Shown here: in pieces, positions 12,422 to 23,248 of the stretch
Position numbering within the stretch: the stretch's first letter is position 1
Layout: every line of letters starts with the position of its first letter
Origin: Lactarius indigo
Lineage: Eukaryota; Basidiomycota; Agaricomycetes; Russulales; Russulaceae
Direction of reading: 5' to 3'
NCBI GenBank assembly: GCA_025766275.1
Contig: JAFKAC010000089.1
Span: forward strand, 124,001 to 188,000
DNA length: 64,000 nt
Notes under the pieces: generated by a model
Told to the model about the DNA's origin: nothing
The model's input: the letters and a program-made list of their open reading frames with translations, nothing else
The model's database searches: none
Translations under genes and position numbers: made by a program

Positions 12422-12913
12422 TCATTTCTTGGTAATTTTCCTCTTCAGCTTGTGAGTGGTGGGCTTGTTAGTCCACACCACATTCTGCAGCTCATTAGCC
12501 TCTGCAACTTTCTTGGGCCCAGGCTGCTCCATCTGGCCAGAAGATGGGGCAGGGGATGGGCCATGAGGGACTGTCAATGGTAGTGGGTTGGGTTGAATTG
12601 CTGGAGAGTGAACTTTCACTTGGCCAAGACAACCAACTAGGTCTTTGATGTCCAAGTCATTGGCATAGCTGTTGCCCATGCTAGGCCCTAAATTATCTGA
12701 GGATGATGACTCTGTAGAATCTGGATCCTTCCTGAAGAGTACCTTGTTGTACCAGGGAAGTAGGTCTTTGTGATGCATAGCAGGAAAACTAAGGATAGCA
12801 CATTTATGGCAGTTAAAGCACTGCCTGTCACACCTCTGCAGGGGTGTGGTCTTCTGTAATGGCTTCCTGTTACATGGCAGAGGACAGCCAAGTTGGATTG
12901 GCACTGAGTGCAA
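12422..12913 (-). CDS. Hypothetical protein, 163 residues
   Basis: An uninterrupted 163-residue frame. Residues of about 28-38 are Cys-rich (CDRQCFNCHKC); the middle is Ser/Asp-rich and acidic; residues 105-135 are Pro-rich; and the C-terminus is strongly basic (KLKRKITKK). I do not recognise the family. There are no membrane segments or signal peptide. It shares the minus orientation of the intron-containing frame at 14110-14724 but nothing links them directly. It could be a decayed exon of a host or transposon gene, or chance. Confidence 0.25.
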   Translation of the reverse strand: MHSVPIQLGCPLPCNRKPLQKTTPLQRCDRQCFNCHKCAILSFPAMHHKDLLPWYNKVLFRKDPDSTESSSSDNLGPSMGNSYANDLDIKDLVGCLGQVKVHSPAIQPNPLPLTVPHGPSPAPSSGQMEQPGPKKVAEANELQNVVWTNKPTTHKLKRKITKK

Positions 12914-13110
12914 TGACTCCTAAGGTCTTCTGTAACAGCCCCTGTACTGAGGTAGCTGAGTCTAAGTCCAAGAGTTGGAGTTGGTTGGCAATAGACAAGT
13001 GCAAAGGCCTAGGTCCAAAGGTTATGTGCCACTGGGCTGACCAGTGAGGCAGGAAGAAGATGAGAGTGAAGTCAAGGAAAAGCCTGCTGCAAGCCTACCA
13101 CTTACTCATT

Positions 13111-13177
13111 TACTGACAACAATCACCTGCTCATGCTGACAATCACCTGCTCACACTGACAATCACCTGCTCACACC
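13111..13177 (+). repeat. Short tandem repeat, about 20-bp period
   Basis: Three near-identical units built on CTGACAATCACCTGCTCA follow one another, with decayed partial units on both sides. No reading frame uses it. Confidence 0.75.
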
Positions 13178-13367
13178 AACAAACAACTGACAATGACTTT
13201 GGAATACAACTATGGCCATATATAAACCCCTGCTAAAGCTGCCCCAGAGATTATCTTATCTTTTTCTTCTCCTCCTCTTTTTACCTTCTCTTATATGCAT
13301 ATCATGAGATCTTCCTGTGTCTGAATAATCACACTTGGTTCCTGTTCTGTTCCTGTTTGAGCTTAAG

Positions 13368-13811
13368 TGTTGCCCACCATAACTCAGTGGGCTTCCACCT
13401 GCACAGAGGCTGAGGAGAATGACCCAAAGGGGATAAGGGTCAAGGGTCAAGGTTTCAGGGTCAAGGGCTTGAGTGCTAAAGGGACTGAGGAACTCAAGGA
13501 GACAATGGGGGATATAACACAGATAGTTGATTAAGCCAAAGCTAAGGAGCTAAGGTGTACTACAGGGGTCCTTATATAGTACAGGATTGCACCTGAGTGT
13601 GTAATGCTACTGGTTGCTATAGATAGGACAAAGTGCCAGTGAGATGCCAGCAAGTCAAAAGAACAAAAGGTAAAAATAGCACAGAAGGTGCTAGAACAAT
13701 CAGATAAAGGAGAAGCATGGGTTCAAGAAGGTAACTAGTAAGAGATGGAACAGAGATGGATCAGATGAGATAAGGCTTGAAAAAGGAAAAGATAGTAGGG
13801 GAGTTCATGAC
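13368..13811 (-). repeat. Possible LTR (H-like), minus orientation
   Basis: The right end reads GAGTTCATGACA followed by CTGCCCCCATGG. On the minus strand that is a CCATGGGGGCAG purine tract abutting TGTCATGAAC, as expected for a 3' LTR. The LTR of family H at 27472 begins with the same TGTCATGAAC. A TATATAAG-like box lies near 13575. The left boundary (TGTTGCCC at 13368) is a guess from the spacing. No second LTR was found. Confidence 0.3.
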
Positions 13812-14109
13812 ACTGCCCCCATGGAATGTGGCTTGGCCCCAAAGTCCTCTCTGAAAAAGATTGGTCTGGGCTGCACACATATGTGAGCTACACTATCAAG
13901 TTAGCAAAGGAAGACACTAGATCCAGATGCTCATCATTTATCAGGGTGGCTGCCATTGCAATCATTCCTGGAGTGGCCAGATCAATGCCCTGGATCACTC
14001 CCTTTGTCAAGTGTTTTGCACTGGCCTCACCATCAATTGATGAGGACCCATAAAAAATGAGTTTAAGGAACTAAAAAAAACATGTCAGTGGTTTATATGT
14101 CTATGAAAC

Positions 14110-14724
14110 TCAGGACATTGTATGCACTTTTACAAGTGTCATAGACCAGTATGGGCGGTGGCTGCTGACATCATAGTCAGGGAAAATGAGCCATGGAAAG
14201 GGCACATATGTCATGCCAGGTTTTGTTGAGCTTCCAAGGTACTTTTGAAGCTCCAGAGAAGTCATGTGATCAGAGTTCCTGGCAAACAGAGCTAAGCTGA
14301 GGTTGAGGCCATTGAAGAAACAGGGCACATAGGTGTGCACTGCATGTGCTAAATTTGCACATTCTTGATCCAATTGCTTTAGAAACTACACCACAGCAAA
14401 TTAATTAGATGTGCCAGGAGAAAATTTGAAAACTTACAATGTTCTTGAATGTCATGCTTTGATCAGGGTCCACAAGTGCCAGCTGGAGATGTGGCTGTAC
14501 AACTTGGCAATTACACCATGCACTTCAGAACCACCAGCAGGATCATTGTAGCATGAGGGATTAAGTGGGTCAAGGTGTTCAGGGAAAGGGATTCTGAGCA
14601 TGTTTTTTTTGACCCAGAGCTCACTGACTATGGAAAACCTACTACCCCTGGCAAGCAATATCTCCCTTGACTCCCCCTCCAATGACCCCCTTGCAGCTCT
14701 TGATGTTTTTGTGGACTTGTTCAC
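14110..14724 (-). pseudogene. Hypothetical gene fragment with a likely intron
   Basis: Two minus-strand coding blocks (about 14724-14438 and 14386-14110) are separated by a short stretch with good fungal intron signals: donor GTAAGTTTTC at 14437, a CTAAT branch-like word, and acceptor TGTAG at 14386, or CTAAAG at 14377. Joined, the upstream exon reads VDPDQSMTFKNI before the junction and the downstream exon starts with LDQECANL. The exon in this phase lacks a clear start, and the fragment ends before a recognised domain. The frame is truncated on its 5' side by LTR-A at 14755. Its identity is unknown; it may be a host-gene remnant or part of a transposon. Confidence 0.3.
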
Positions 14725-14754
14725 CTCTTCCAGTTCTTCATAGTTTATTCTTAG

Positions 14755-15343
14755 TGTTATGATTTCTTTGTTTTTGGACTCATTCTTTCTTTACCTTGAT
14801 ATTCCTTCCATGATACTATATGAGCCCTGTACAATTATGTGGACAATATGTGTACCTGGCTCCTATCACGTGCCTTGCTTATCGATGATCTCTTCTGATA
14901 AAGCTTGACATGTGCTAGTTTCCATCTTGTTTCTACTCATGTGCAAGCCTGCGTGATTTGCCTTTGTTCTATTTGTGACCTTGCCTTGTTCCCTTCACAT
15001 ACTTCCCTTTGTCTCTTGATCTGGCAATGGTGCCATCTATTTGTAGGAGCCATACAGAGTATCCTCTATTTAAACCTAGTTCTATCTAGCTTGTATGGTA
15101 GACTAGACTTCTTGTGTAATAACTACACTTGTCTAACAATGGACACCTTTGTGCTCTCCCTGTCTCACGATTCCCCATCTTTGCTAGGTCTTCATGCCTT
15201 AGCATCCCCTCTACAATCCAAGTGACTTGCATCCTTGTGATCCTTGCGCATCACTCTACTGAAGTCAAGCCATTGAGCTTGTACTACTGCATATCAACTG
15301 ACTTGGTACAGGTCATACCTAATGCCCCTGTAGTGGCATTACA
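14755..15343 (+). repeat. LTR-A, 5' LTR of a second family-A gypsy
   Basis: Begins TGTTATGATT, ends GGCATTACA, about 589 bp, alignable throughout with 2476-3057 and 58985-59565. The 11-mer AGACTAGACTT at 15100-15110 pairs with the site at 15346-15356 (AAGTCTAGTTT, one C-to-T change). Confidence 0.85.
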
Positions 15344-15382
15344 TTAAGTCTAGTTTCCTTGCACATCGTGGCTCTCACCAGC

Positions 15383-16244
15383 CGAAGCTGAACCAAGTTT
15401 GTCCAGGAATTCCTGGAACAACACCCCCACAACAACCTTTGATCTTCAGTCAAAGGAACCACTGTCTGGAGAAACACCCCTCACAACAAGGGATACTACA
15501 TCTTTGACCCCAACAAGAACACTTATGACCCCATCAAATACATTAAAGACCAACATATTTGGGCTTACGTTGCCTACTCCGACAGAAAGCAAGCCTGGTA
15601 TTCTATTAAACTGGTACCACAATCCCTTGGACTAGGACCAGGAAAAGGAAACATCCAAGCAATCAACACTGATTCCGACATTGAAGAACCTGACACCAAC
15701 TTGGAAGACAAAAACAATCCAGCACATACCCCTACCATTACAAGACCAGTCAACCTCATGTCGTATGCCAACATGTCCACCACACAACTCTCAACCACCC
15801 TCACCAGCACCACAGGAGGACAACCCACTGCAAGTTCATCAGTGGTGGTGCATCCTTCAGGTAGTGGAGGACATTCTTTGGGAGGAAGTATGCTGACAGG
15901 CAGAAGTGGCCCTTCAGGAGGCGCAGGAGGAAATCCTGGAGGCAGTGCACCTGGAGGTGGAGGCAGTGTGCCTGAAGGTGGAGGTGGTGCACCTGGAGGT
16001 GGAGGTGGTGTGCCTGGAGGTGGAGGCAGTGCTGGAGGCGTTGCTGCTGCAGCCAGTGGACCCCCACCCCCAAATGGATGACTTGGAGGAAACCCCCCTC
16101 CAGAATTCACCAGAGATTGAGAAACCAGCCAAGCCTTTCTCAATGCTTTTGCCCTCTACTGAGGAATGAACCTGCATGTCCAACAGCTAGTGCTCTCCTA
16201 TTCGTGAGCCATGACCCTGCTATCCTACATCTGAGGACCATTGG
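15383..16244 (+). pseudogene. gag: Family-A gypsy gag, N-terminal part
   Basis: Homologous along its length to the gag at 3106-3905. The N-terminal domain reads FDPNKNTYDPIKYIKDQ, then a linker rich in PGGGG-type repeats (about 15930-16060), then the start of the capsid-like domain (FLNAFALY). The reading phase is kept but broken by in-frame TGA codons at places where the other copy has Arg or Trp. The fragment stops at 16244, where a family-B-type LTR begins. The loss of everything downstream means this copy cannot be active. Confidence 0.75.
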
Positions 16245-16667
16245 TGTAATGCCATCATGACATCAGCTTGACTTGAGCTCGATTGATATGGCAGCATGAC
16301 TCAGCTAGATACGATGCACAAAGGCAACTTGGGATGCTCACAGACACCCAGCCAAAAGGCAGTATAAGAAAGACAGAGATGGCTTCACGAAGAAAGAAGA
16401 GAAAGGATAAACAAGTGATGATTCAAGAAGACCAAGATGGTGTATCTTGGTCTTTGCAGAGTATCCTAAATACAAGTAAAGACAGGCTTTGAAGTGCCAC
16501 CTGAAGGTGTCCACAAGTTGTGTAAACAGAGCAAACCCTAGTACTACTACTACCAGTATTAGGGTTGAGTCATACCTTATCATACAGTGAGTAAGAGTCC
16601 ATGACAAATTACTCCCTACCATGCGTGCCATATCATAAGTGGTAAGGGTTCACATCGAAATATAACA
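16245..16667 (-). repeat. Divergent LTR-B (subfamily B'), 3' LTR
   Basis: On the plus strand it starts TGTAATGCC and ends AATATAACA. Blocks around AGACCAAGATGG...TCTTGGTCTT, the GACAGGCTTTGAAG stretch and AAGAGTCCATGAC match LTR-B copies at 46269-46784 and 63098-63613, but overall it is clearly more diverged and shorter (423 bp). A minus-strand purine tract (GGAAAGGGGGTAG) abuts its right end, and family-B' coding sequence follows, so it is a 3' LTR on the minus strand. Confidence 0.7.
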
Positions 16668-16698
16668 CTACCCCCTTTCCAGTGTGAGACTCCCAGGC

Positions 16699-18679
16699 TC
16701 ACTGGAAGTCACAAGATGGGCATGTGTGCTGTTCGTCTTCAATGTGCTTGAAGACATTGGCCCTCTCAAAACAATAAATGCAGTCCATCTTGTCATCTCT
16801 CGCTGAGAGTGCCATTGCCTTGAGTTGGTGAATACGTGCGGCCAATTGCTCTTCCTCATATGCCGCCACTTGATAGTGCATCACTTCCATGACCAGGGAT
16901 TCGTCCCCAATGTGGTTGAGCGCATGGTCTGTAATCTTGTCAGCAGCAAGGATGATGAGATCCTTGTGAGCGATGTGGGTGTGTCTTGCAGCCGGCAGCA
17001 TCGGATGGGCATACAGTGGTTTGCCATAGAGGTGGGGAGAACCTGGGATGACCCTGAGTATGAAGGGGTTCACACCTGATATGATTTGAATGTGACTAGC
17101 GTTCATCTCTACTCCCTTGGGTCTGGTGATGGGGAAGTGAATATAATGGGGCTGTTGATTTGCCCAGAAACCTTCAGGCACAAGGACCTGCACAGGGTCT
17201 TGCTTGCAGGAGATGGGGGTATGTAGTGTGACACTGGGCAGTTGCACACGTCCTTGTGACATGTCGGTTCTGTCAGTGTGGACAAGCCATGGGGTGATTC
17301 AGGGATTAGTAGGGTGGCTATGAATTCAAAGGAGGGGGTGTCTGACTGGGTAGTAATCTCCATCCTCATAGTGAGCTTTGTCATTCAGCAGCGTTGCTTG
17401 CACTGCCACAGCTCGCTCAATCTCTTCTGCACTAACTGCAACTGTTCATCAGCCCACTCCCTTGCCACTCTCCACCAGTCCTCCACTGCTTTGTCTTCCA
17501 GTAGGGTCTTTGAGGGCCTGCTTGGCAGGGAAAATTCCCCATGTGCCAACAAGGTCATCACCTGGGGGAATGACTGTGATGGGCTCACAATTGCCATTGT
17601 CATCTCTGAAGATGTGAGTGATGGCATGCTTGATGTCTGGCTGCTGTGTCAGGTCAGGGAACCTCTGTAGGACAGTAGCCCATTCTTGAGCAGTGATATA
17701 CCCAGCTTGCATGTCACTAGGTGTGTACAGAGTGAGCTGGACCTGTGGAACCATGGTTTCTTTGTCATCTTGGACGATGGCAGCAGCATCTTGTGCAACT
17801 TGGTCGAGGAGGATCACTGTGGTGACATGTCTGAGAGGAGAAGTGGGCATCGATGTGTGAGAGGAGCAGATGTAGAGGGGATACTCTCCCTGGTCATTAA
17901 TGGGTTGGCTTTTTAAGTGTTGTGTCAGTGTCTGGCCCACTTGATACAAGGCTATCACTTCTGGAGCGAAAACATCATCCTTATTGACCCACTGATTCTC
18001 TGAGTCTGGGTACCCCTTCCATTTGATGAGGTATTGGAGTTTCTTGCACTGGCTGAAATGCCAGGAGTTGAGAATGGCCTTAACTTCATACTCCTCCTCT
18101 CCCTCTATCAGATCAGGTGGTGGATGAGGGAAATTTTCTCCATGAAGGGCCATACTTTTGTATGGCATGAGAAGATCTGTGTGGAACACCAGGTGGATGC
18201 TTCACTGTGTGGGAAGTTCAAGGTGATAATTGTAAGGGGACATCACCTGGACAACCTTGAATGGGCCATGGCATTGCACTGCTAATTTGGCCATAGGTTG
18301 ATTGGTTCGGAGGTATTTGCCCTCCAACCATACCTGGTCACTGACTTGATATTGGGGTGTGTCCTTATGCTTTATCCAGCTCTCCTGTGCCTTTTTGATA
18401 AGGTCTTGCACCAGTTGTCACACTTCTTTCAACTGTGTCAGCCTTGTGATTACATTGGGGATAGGGGATGGCTTATCTGTCCAATCTGCAGTTGGATTGT
18501 ATCCCATGAGAAGCATAAATGGTGACTGCTTTGTATGTTCATGGGGCCAATTATTATGAGCGAATTTGGCTATTGAAAGATATGCCACCCAGTTATCTTG
18601 GTGCTCATTGGCCCAAAAGCGTAGGTACTGTTCTAGCCACTGATTCATGTGTTCTGACTGCCCATTGGTGCATGGGTGG
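16699..18679 (-). pseudogene. pol: Family-B' gypsy integrase C-term, chromodomain and tail
   Basis: Reading from 18679 down: the integrase end with the NGQSEHMNQWLEQYL segment that carries the catalytic Glu (18648-18418); the integrase C-terminal fold and the HDVFH-like segment (18411-18202); and a chromodomain reading LQYLIKWKGYPDSENQW near 18040-17980. The frame then continues without a stop into a long extension (frame 17449-18189) and on through 16699-17262, with a frameshift between. The extension contains FPITRPKGVEMNASHIQ and LYGKPLYAHP, the same 'PLYA' domain as in B (46817-48043), and ends in a coiled-coil-like stretch and CPSC. The 5' two thirds of the element are missing, cut by LTR-G at 18680. 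Confidence 0.75.
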
Positions 18680-19237
18680 TGTTACGCTTGTATGAGTGTA
18701 GTGTCCGACTTGGATGGTTCTGCAGGAACACAATGCCCCAAATTGTCAGCCAACTTACGGGGAAGGGCAAATACAGCCAAAGTGTCCCCTAGTCGATAAA
18801 GGTATTGACAGCCTTCTATCAGACAGAAGTACTGAGAGGCAAAAATGGCAGATAAGAGGGGAAAAGGGGAGAGGGTGAGCAAACAGCCCAAAGGGGTGGC
18901 AGGCAGCCAACACAGCTCAAAAGATAGAGGGAAGACAGTAGACAACCAGTACAATTCCACAAGATCTCAAGCTGGAGAACTAGGGGATACAAGCTACCCT
19001 ACTTATACTCCAGCTATTGTAAGGTTCAAACTCAGAAACCCTAATACAACGATCCTAGGGTGAGTAATCATACAGTAAGAGTGTCAGCAGGAATGTGTAA
19101 GTATCAGTCAGCATACAGTCAGTCAACCAATCAGAACCAAGCATCAGTCATCCTTATCGTAACAGTGTAATCGTCTATGAGTAATCCACAGCCCGTATCA
19201 GTCATCAGGTACCAAACATCAGTCAGCCAGGCACAAG
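18680..19237 (-). repeat. LTR-G, truncated copy
   Basis: The 3' end of the LTR (TGTTACGC on the plus strand) is intact at 18680, inside the B' integrase. Similarity to the complete solo LTR-G at 39649-40456 runs to about 19237 (CACAAGCTCATCTG) and then stops abruptly. About 250 bp of the LTR 5' end are absent, so this is a deleted copy and no second target duplication exists. Confidence 0.7.
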
Positions 19238-19253
19238 CTCATCTGCTGTCAAT

Positions 19254-19424
19254 ATGGATCACAGCCCCATCTACCAGGACCAGGTTGCTCCTGTATTAGA
19301 GCAGGAGAGTCTTTTGTTGAGCACTGCCAAAAAGAACAAGAAGGCTGCTCAGGGGGCACAGGTTGCTTATGTGAGAATTAGTACCAGAAAGATGAGGAGT
19401 GGTACTTCAAGGGCTCGGGGATAG
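19254..19424 (+). CDS. Small basic hypothetical ORF, 56 residues
   Basis: ATG to TAG, 56 codons. The N-terminal half is acidic and polar; the C-terminal half is Lys/Arg-rich (KKNKKAA, RISTRKMRSG). It could be the last exon of a captured or decayed gene, but no homologue is recognised and the length is within chance. Confidence 0.2.
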   Translation: MDHSPIYQDQVAPVLEQESLLLSTAKKNKKAAQGAQVAYVRISTRKMRSGTSRARG

Positions 19425-19929
19425 TTTAGATGTTGTCTTGTTTTAGCCCTTTTGTTTTTAAAAAAATACATTGACTTTTACTTGCACTCCCAAGGGCAGT
19501 GGCTAATTCAATGCACTAACTACTAAGCCTCAGGTGCGTAAGCCTTATTTGGGGCAATGACTTCAGTTTTGCAGAAGTAGATATTGAGTGACTGTGGGGG
19601 ATAACTGGAGCCTCAATGGGGCTTGATTCTGCTGAAGCAATGTTGCCATTGCAAAGCAATGTCTGAGAATTCTGCTGATGGTCTATATTAGAGTATTCCT
19701 GGTCTTAGGTAGTGTTGGTCTGTTGGCCTAGTGGAACTGTTTTGAAGCATTCATTACATTAGCAACTATATTAGTAGTGAGGACAGGTGTTCAAATCTAT
19801 GTTAGGGCAGTTTATATTCTATTACAAAGGTATTACTGGAACAATTAGCAACTGTAAGTTTGGTGGAGAATGATAATGAGCTAATAGAGAACAAATTCAA
19901 ATGACAATGAGCTAGAGGTGTAATAAAGT

Positions 19930-20205
19930 ATGAAAGATAAATGTAATTGATGCAACAGATTGTAATTTTTCTGATCGGTTCTCCCCCTGATTATAATAGA
20001 TGGTACCTGATAATTGTATTATGTGTTTAACTGTAAGTGGTATTGCTATTGCCATTATAACTCTGATTATCAGTTAATTGTAAGCGCTATTAAAATCTTG
20101 GTTATAATTGTCATTATCAGAATTTCACAACTGGTTTGTAATGATTATAATGCACACATTCAATTACATCAAATTACAACATTATAATCTATCATAAGCA
20201 CCCTT
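19930..20205. repeat. AT-rich dispersed repeat, copy 2
   Basis: AT-rich tract with repeated GATTATAA and TTATAAT words. It shares a near-identical 19-bp segment (20179-20198) with the tract at 10936-10955. Function unknown; possibly a remnant of a non-autonomous element. Confidence 0.35.
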
Positions 20206-20321
20206 CCCGATTTTGCAACAAATGAGACACTCATTGTCCTTATAAGTCTTTATTACTACTATACTTGGGCTACATGCACCCTTTTATAGCAGGTGTCTCA
20301 CTTGCCTTTTATATCCTTGTT

Positions 20322-20452
20322 TCTTCTCACACCTACTGTGGATAGCTGTGCATATTTTCTCCTTTTTCCTGTGCCTGCTGTGGATTGCTGTACTTTCTTC
20401 TCACACTTGCTGTGGATTGTTGTGTTACTTCTCATGCTTGCTGCGAATTGTG
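20322..20452 (+). repeat. Degenerate tandem repeat, roughly 35-45 bp period
   Basis: The words TTCTCACAC and TTGCTGTGGATTG-like recur about four times in succession with substitutions and small indels. No frame uses it. Confidence 0.5.
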
Positions 20453-20744
20453 ACATTTGTTTTTTCCACACAAACAAACCCTTTTGTATAAGTTGTGGCC
20501 CAAGTAGCTTGTATCCTTAGACTCAACTTCTTTACCATCACAGTATACATTGTTTTCCCATTCCCTTGGGGTAACTCTTTGCTGAACCATTGAACCTCTT
20601 AAACCCTTGAACTCCACTCACATCTTGAGTATTGTGTCATACTCTGAGATCCTTGTTAACCACTTAAACCTTGCCACTACCAGCAGAACTCTTGCTCATT
20701 GACATAGAAAGACCAGACTTGCTCACACCAAGCTGAACATTCCC

Positions 20745-21930
20745 ACTGTAACATTACAAGGTCTGTGATGAAATCCATTGTAATGGTTCCCCATATTTCT
20801 TTGGGTATTGCATTTGGTTGTAATGGTACTTGGGTACATGGTTTAATTTTAGTGGCTTAACATGTGGTGCATCCATCAACATAGGTTTTAACAAATGTTG
20901 ATATTCCTGGCTACCAGAAATCCTGAGATATTAATTCATAGGTCTTCCATCATCCTGGGTGTCCTGTGGCAATGTGATCATGGTATGTTTTGACAATATC
21001 TCTCCATAGGTCATCATTCTTTGGGACATAGACTTGTCCTTTGAACAGGATGATGCCATCTTCTAGGTTCCATTCCTCTAGGCCTTTGGCTAGGGATCAA
21101 GGGCCATTCTTTTAGAGGGATTCTAGGGCCATACTGACTTCCTTGTCATAAGTTTGTGTGTCTCAGATGCATTGTTGAAGGGTGGTGTCTCCTTGCATGG
21201 TAACTGCAGTTCTTTGTACTGTGTTGATGGAGAAATATTTTGTATTCAGGAGTACTCATTTTTCATCTTCATCTGCTATCCCCTTTTTATGGTCTGGACA
21301 CCGAGACAGCATGTCAGATTTATTCTGTGTGCCAGGTTTGTGGATGATGATGAACTGGAAGTGAGAGAGGAATAAGGCCCATCAGGACTGATGACATGAG
21401 AGCTTTTGTTTTGTGGTGAAGTAGACAAGGTTGCCATGGTCAGACCATATTTCTGTGATGTTGTCTTGTCCTTTCAGGTAGTGACAGAATGCATGAAGAG
21501 CATGGATGATGGTGAGGAGTTCCTTGTCATAGATTTCATAGTGGCATTCAGTGGGAAGGAGGGATTTCAATAGGAAGGTGACAGGGTGCCAATGTTGTAA
21601 GGCATCAGGTTGCTCAAGGAAGGTGCCAGTGGCAAAGTCACTTGCATCAGTAATGAGTTGGAAGGGCTTGGAATGGTCAGGCAGGGCCAGGACAGGAGCT
21701 TTCATGCAGCATTGGATTAGGGTGCAGAAGGTGTGCTCTGCTGCAGTACCCCAAGAGAAGGGGACATCCTTCTTGGTTAGGTCAAACAGGGGGTGGGCAA
21801 TAGTGGAATAGTCCTTGATGAATTGTCGATAGAAGTTGCAGAAGCCTAAGAAGGCCTTCACCTGTTTAACAGTGTGTAGGATAGGCCATTGGGTAATGCC
21901 AGCAACCTTTGCAGGGTCCATATAGACTTG
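20745..21930 (-). pseudogene. pol: Family-H gypsy RNase H and integrase N-terminal part
   Basis: The 21382-21925 block encodes the RT connection (AFLGFCNFYRQFI) and RNase H (LITDASDFATG, YDKELLTIIHAL, WSDHGNLVYF). The codons below 21382 decode, with frameshifts and stops, to the integrase zinc-binding region and the start of the core (ATGHPGWWKTYEL-like, then TMDFITDL near 20760). Sequence similarity ends near 20745, so the integrase core, C-terminus and 3' LTR are gone. LTR-C (21931-22494) splits this part from the RT. Confidence 0.7.
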
Positions 21931-22494
21931 TGTTGATAAGTGACCTGCGCACACTTAGCAGCTCATATGGACCAGACTTGCAGCATGGACTGCTTTAGAT
22001 TAGATTAATTGGACTTGTAGATTACATAGATTTGATCTGTACAATCTGGCCCTTATCATTGCATCATATATGACATTGCTGTACTTCTATGACATCATAC
22101 TTCCAGACTTTGCATTGTACTCAACGCCTTTGTACTTTGCTTTGTTCTATACTTATTATGATGTCAGTATGATATCATTTGGTTCTGGACTCTTCTTGTT
22201 CACCCTCTCCTTGTTCTCAAAGTGTCCACTCCTTTGTCCCTTTGTAGAACAATACTGCCTTTGTATTCTGTGACTAAGTGTTACTAGCGTTGTACTATTG
22301 TCACTCTCTGTAGGAAGTATAAGTAGAGCACCATGTACGCTCCTGGTCCACATCAGTTCTCTCACTGTTGTGTGCCAGACTATTACTCTGCTTCACTTGT
22401 TTGACTTCCTGTTGCTGCTTTCCAGCCACCCTCTATATCTCACCACAGTCTACTTTGTCTCTGTGAGTATAGTCTCTATGTGTGCTGTTCATCA
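21931..22494 (+). repeat. Solo LTR-C in family-H pol
   Basis: Begins TGTTGATAAGTG, ends GCTGTTCATCA. The 5-bp target duplication ACTTG is exact at 21926-21930 and 22495-22499, and the interrupted gypsy frame resumes after it. TATA-like TATAAGTAG lies near 22319. This copy has one CACATCAGTTCTC...TGTGCCAG block where other copies have two. Confidence 0.92.
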
Positions 22495-23248
22495 ACTTGA
22501 CCATTGGAAATGATAATTCCAAGGTACTTCACTGATGTTTGTGCAAACATACACTTAGGTTTTAGGTAGAGATTGTGGTGTTCCAGTCATTGAAGCATGT
22601 TGTGCATCAATGCTGTAAGGGAGGAGATATCTTCTGTGAAGATCAAGATGTCGTTGAGGTAGACTACTATGTGTCCTCCATCAATCAGAGATTTGAAGAT
22701 TTGGTTCATGAATGTTTGAAAGGTTGCAGGAGCATTGCAGAGGCCAAATGTCATCACAGTCAGTTCAAAAAGACCTAAGGATGTTTTGAAGGCTGCCTTG
22801 TATTCATCACCTTCACAAATATGGATGTTGTTATATCCCCACCAAATATCTAGTTTGGTAAAGTAGTGTGCACCATGGAGTTTGTCAATGAGCTCAGGAA
22901 TGAGGGGGAGAGGTGCTGCATTCTTGATGGTTATATCCATTAAGGGTGCAGTAGTCCTGTACAGGTCAGATTTTACCATCTTTTTTATTGACAAAGAAGA
23001 GGGAGGCCATGGGAGATTTGGATTGGCAAATGTACCCTTTTTGTAGGTGTTCAGAGGTGTATTCATTAAGGGCTTCAGATTCCTTGGGTGTAAGTCAATA
23101 AATGCCACAATTCTTCATGGTGGCTCCTGGTTTAAGATCAATTGTGTGATCCCAGGGTTGGTGTTCAGGGAGTTGGTGGAAAGCAGTTTCACTGAATACT
23201 TTAGTGTAATGTCAAAAGTGACTTGGAATGTGGTCAGTGAAAGGCTTG
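22495..23248 (-). pseudogene. pol: Family-H gypsy reverse transcriptase
   Basis: The RT palm and fingers are clear in the 22587-23108 block: TKLDIWWGYNNIHI, AAFKTSLGLFE, and the catalytic box reading YLND instead of YLDD (one Asp changed to Asn). Upstream to 23248 the frame reads FHQLPEHQPWDHTIDLKP and HLQKGYICQSKSP with stops between. Together with the stops, the changed catalytic Asp shows that it cannot be active. Confidence 0.8.

Larger units (their letters stand above)
19238..20744. other. Gene-poor region with AT-rich and tandem segments
   Basis: Apart from a 56-codon frame at 19254-19424 and the repeats listed separately, nothing in this stretch looks coding. It separates the truncated LTR-G from the family-H element and may be unrelated flanking DNA joined by deletion. 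Confidence 0.4.

Noticed and set aside
13111..13177. Repeats near 13111 as a CRISPR array
   Set aside because: About 20-bp units without spacers and only three good copies; a simple tandem repeat.
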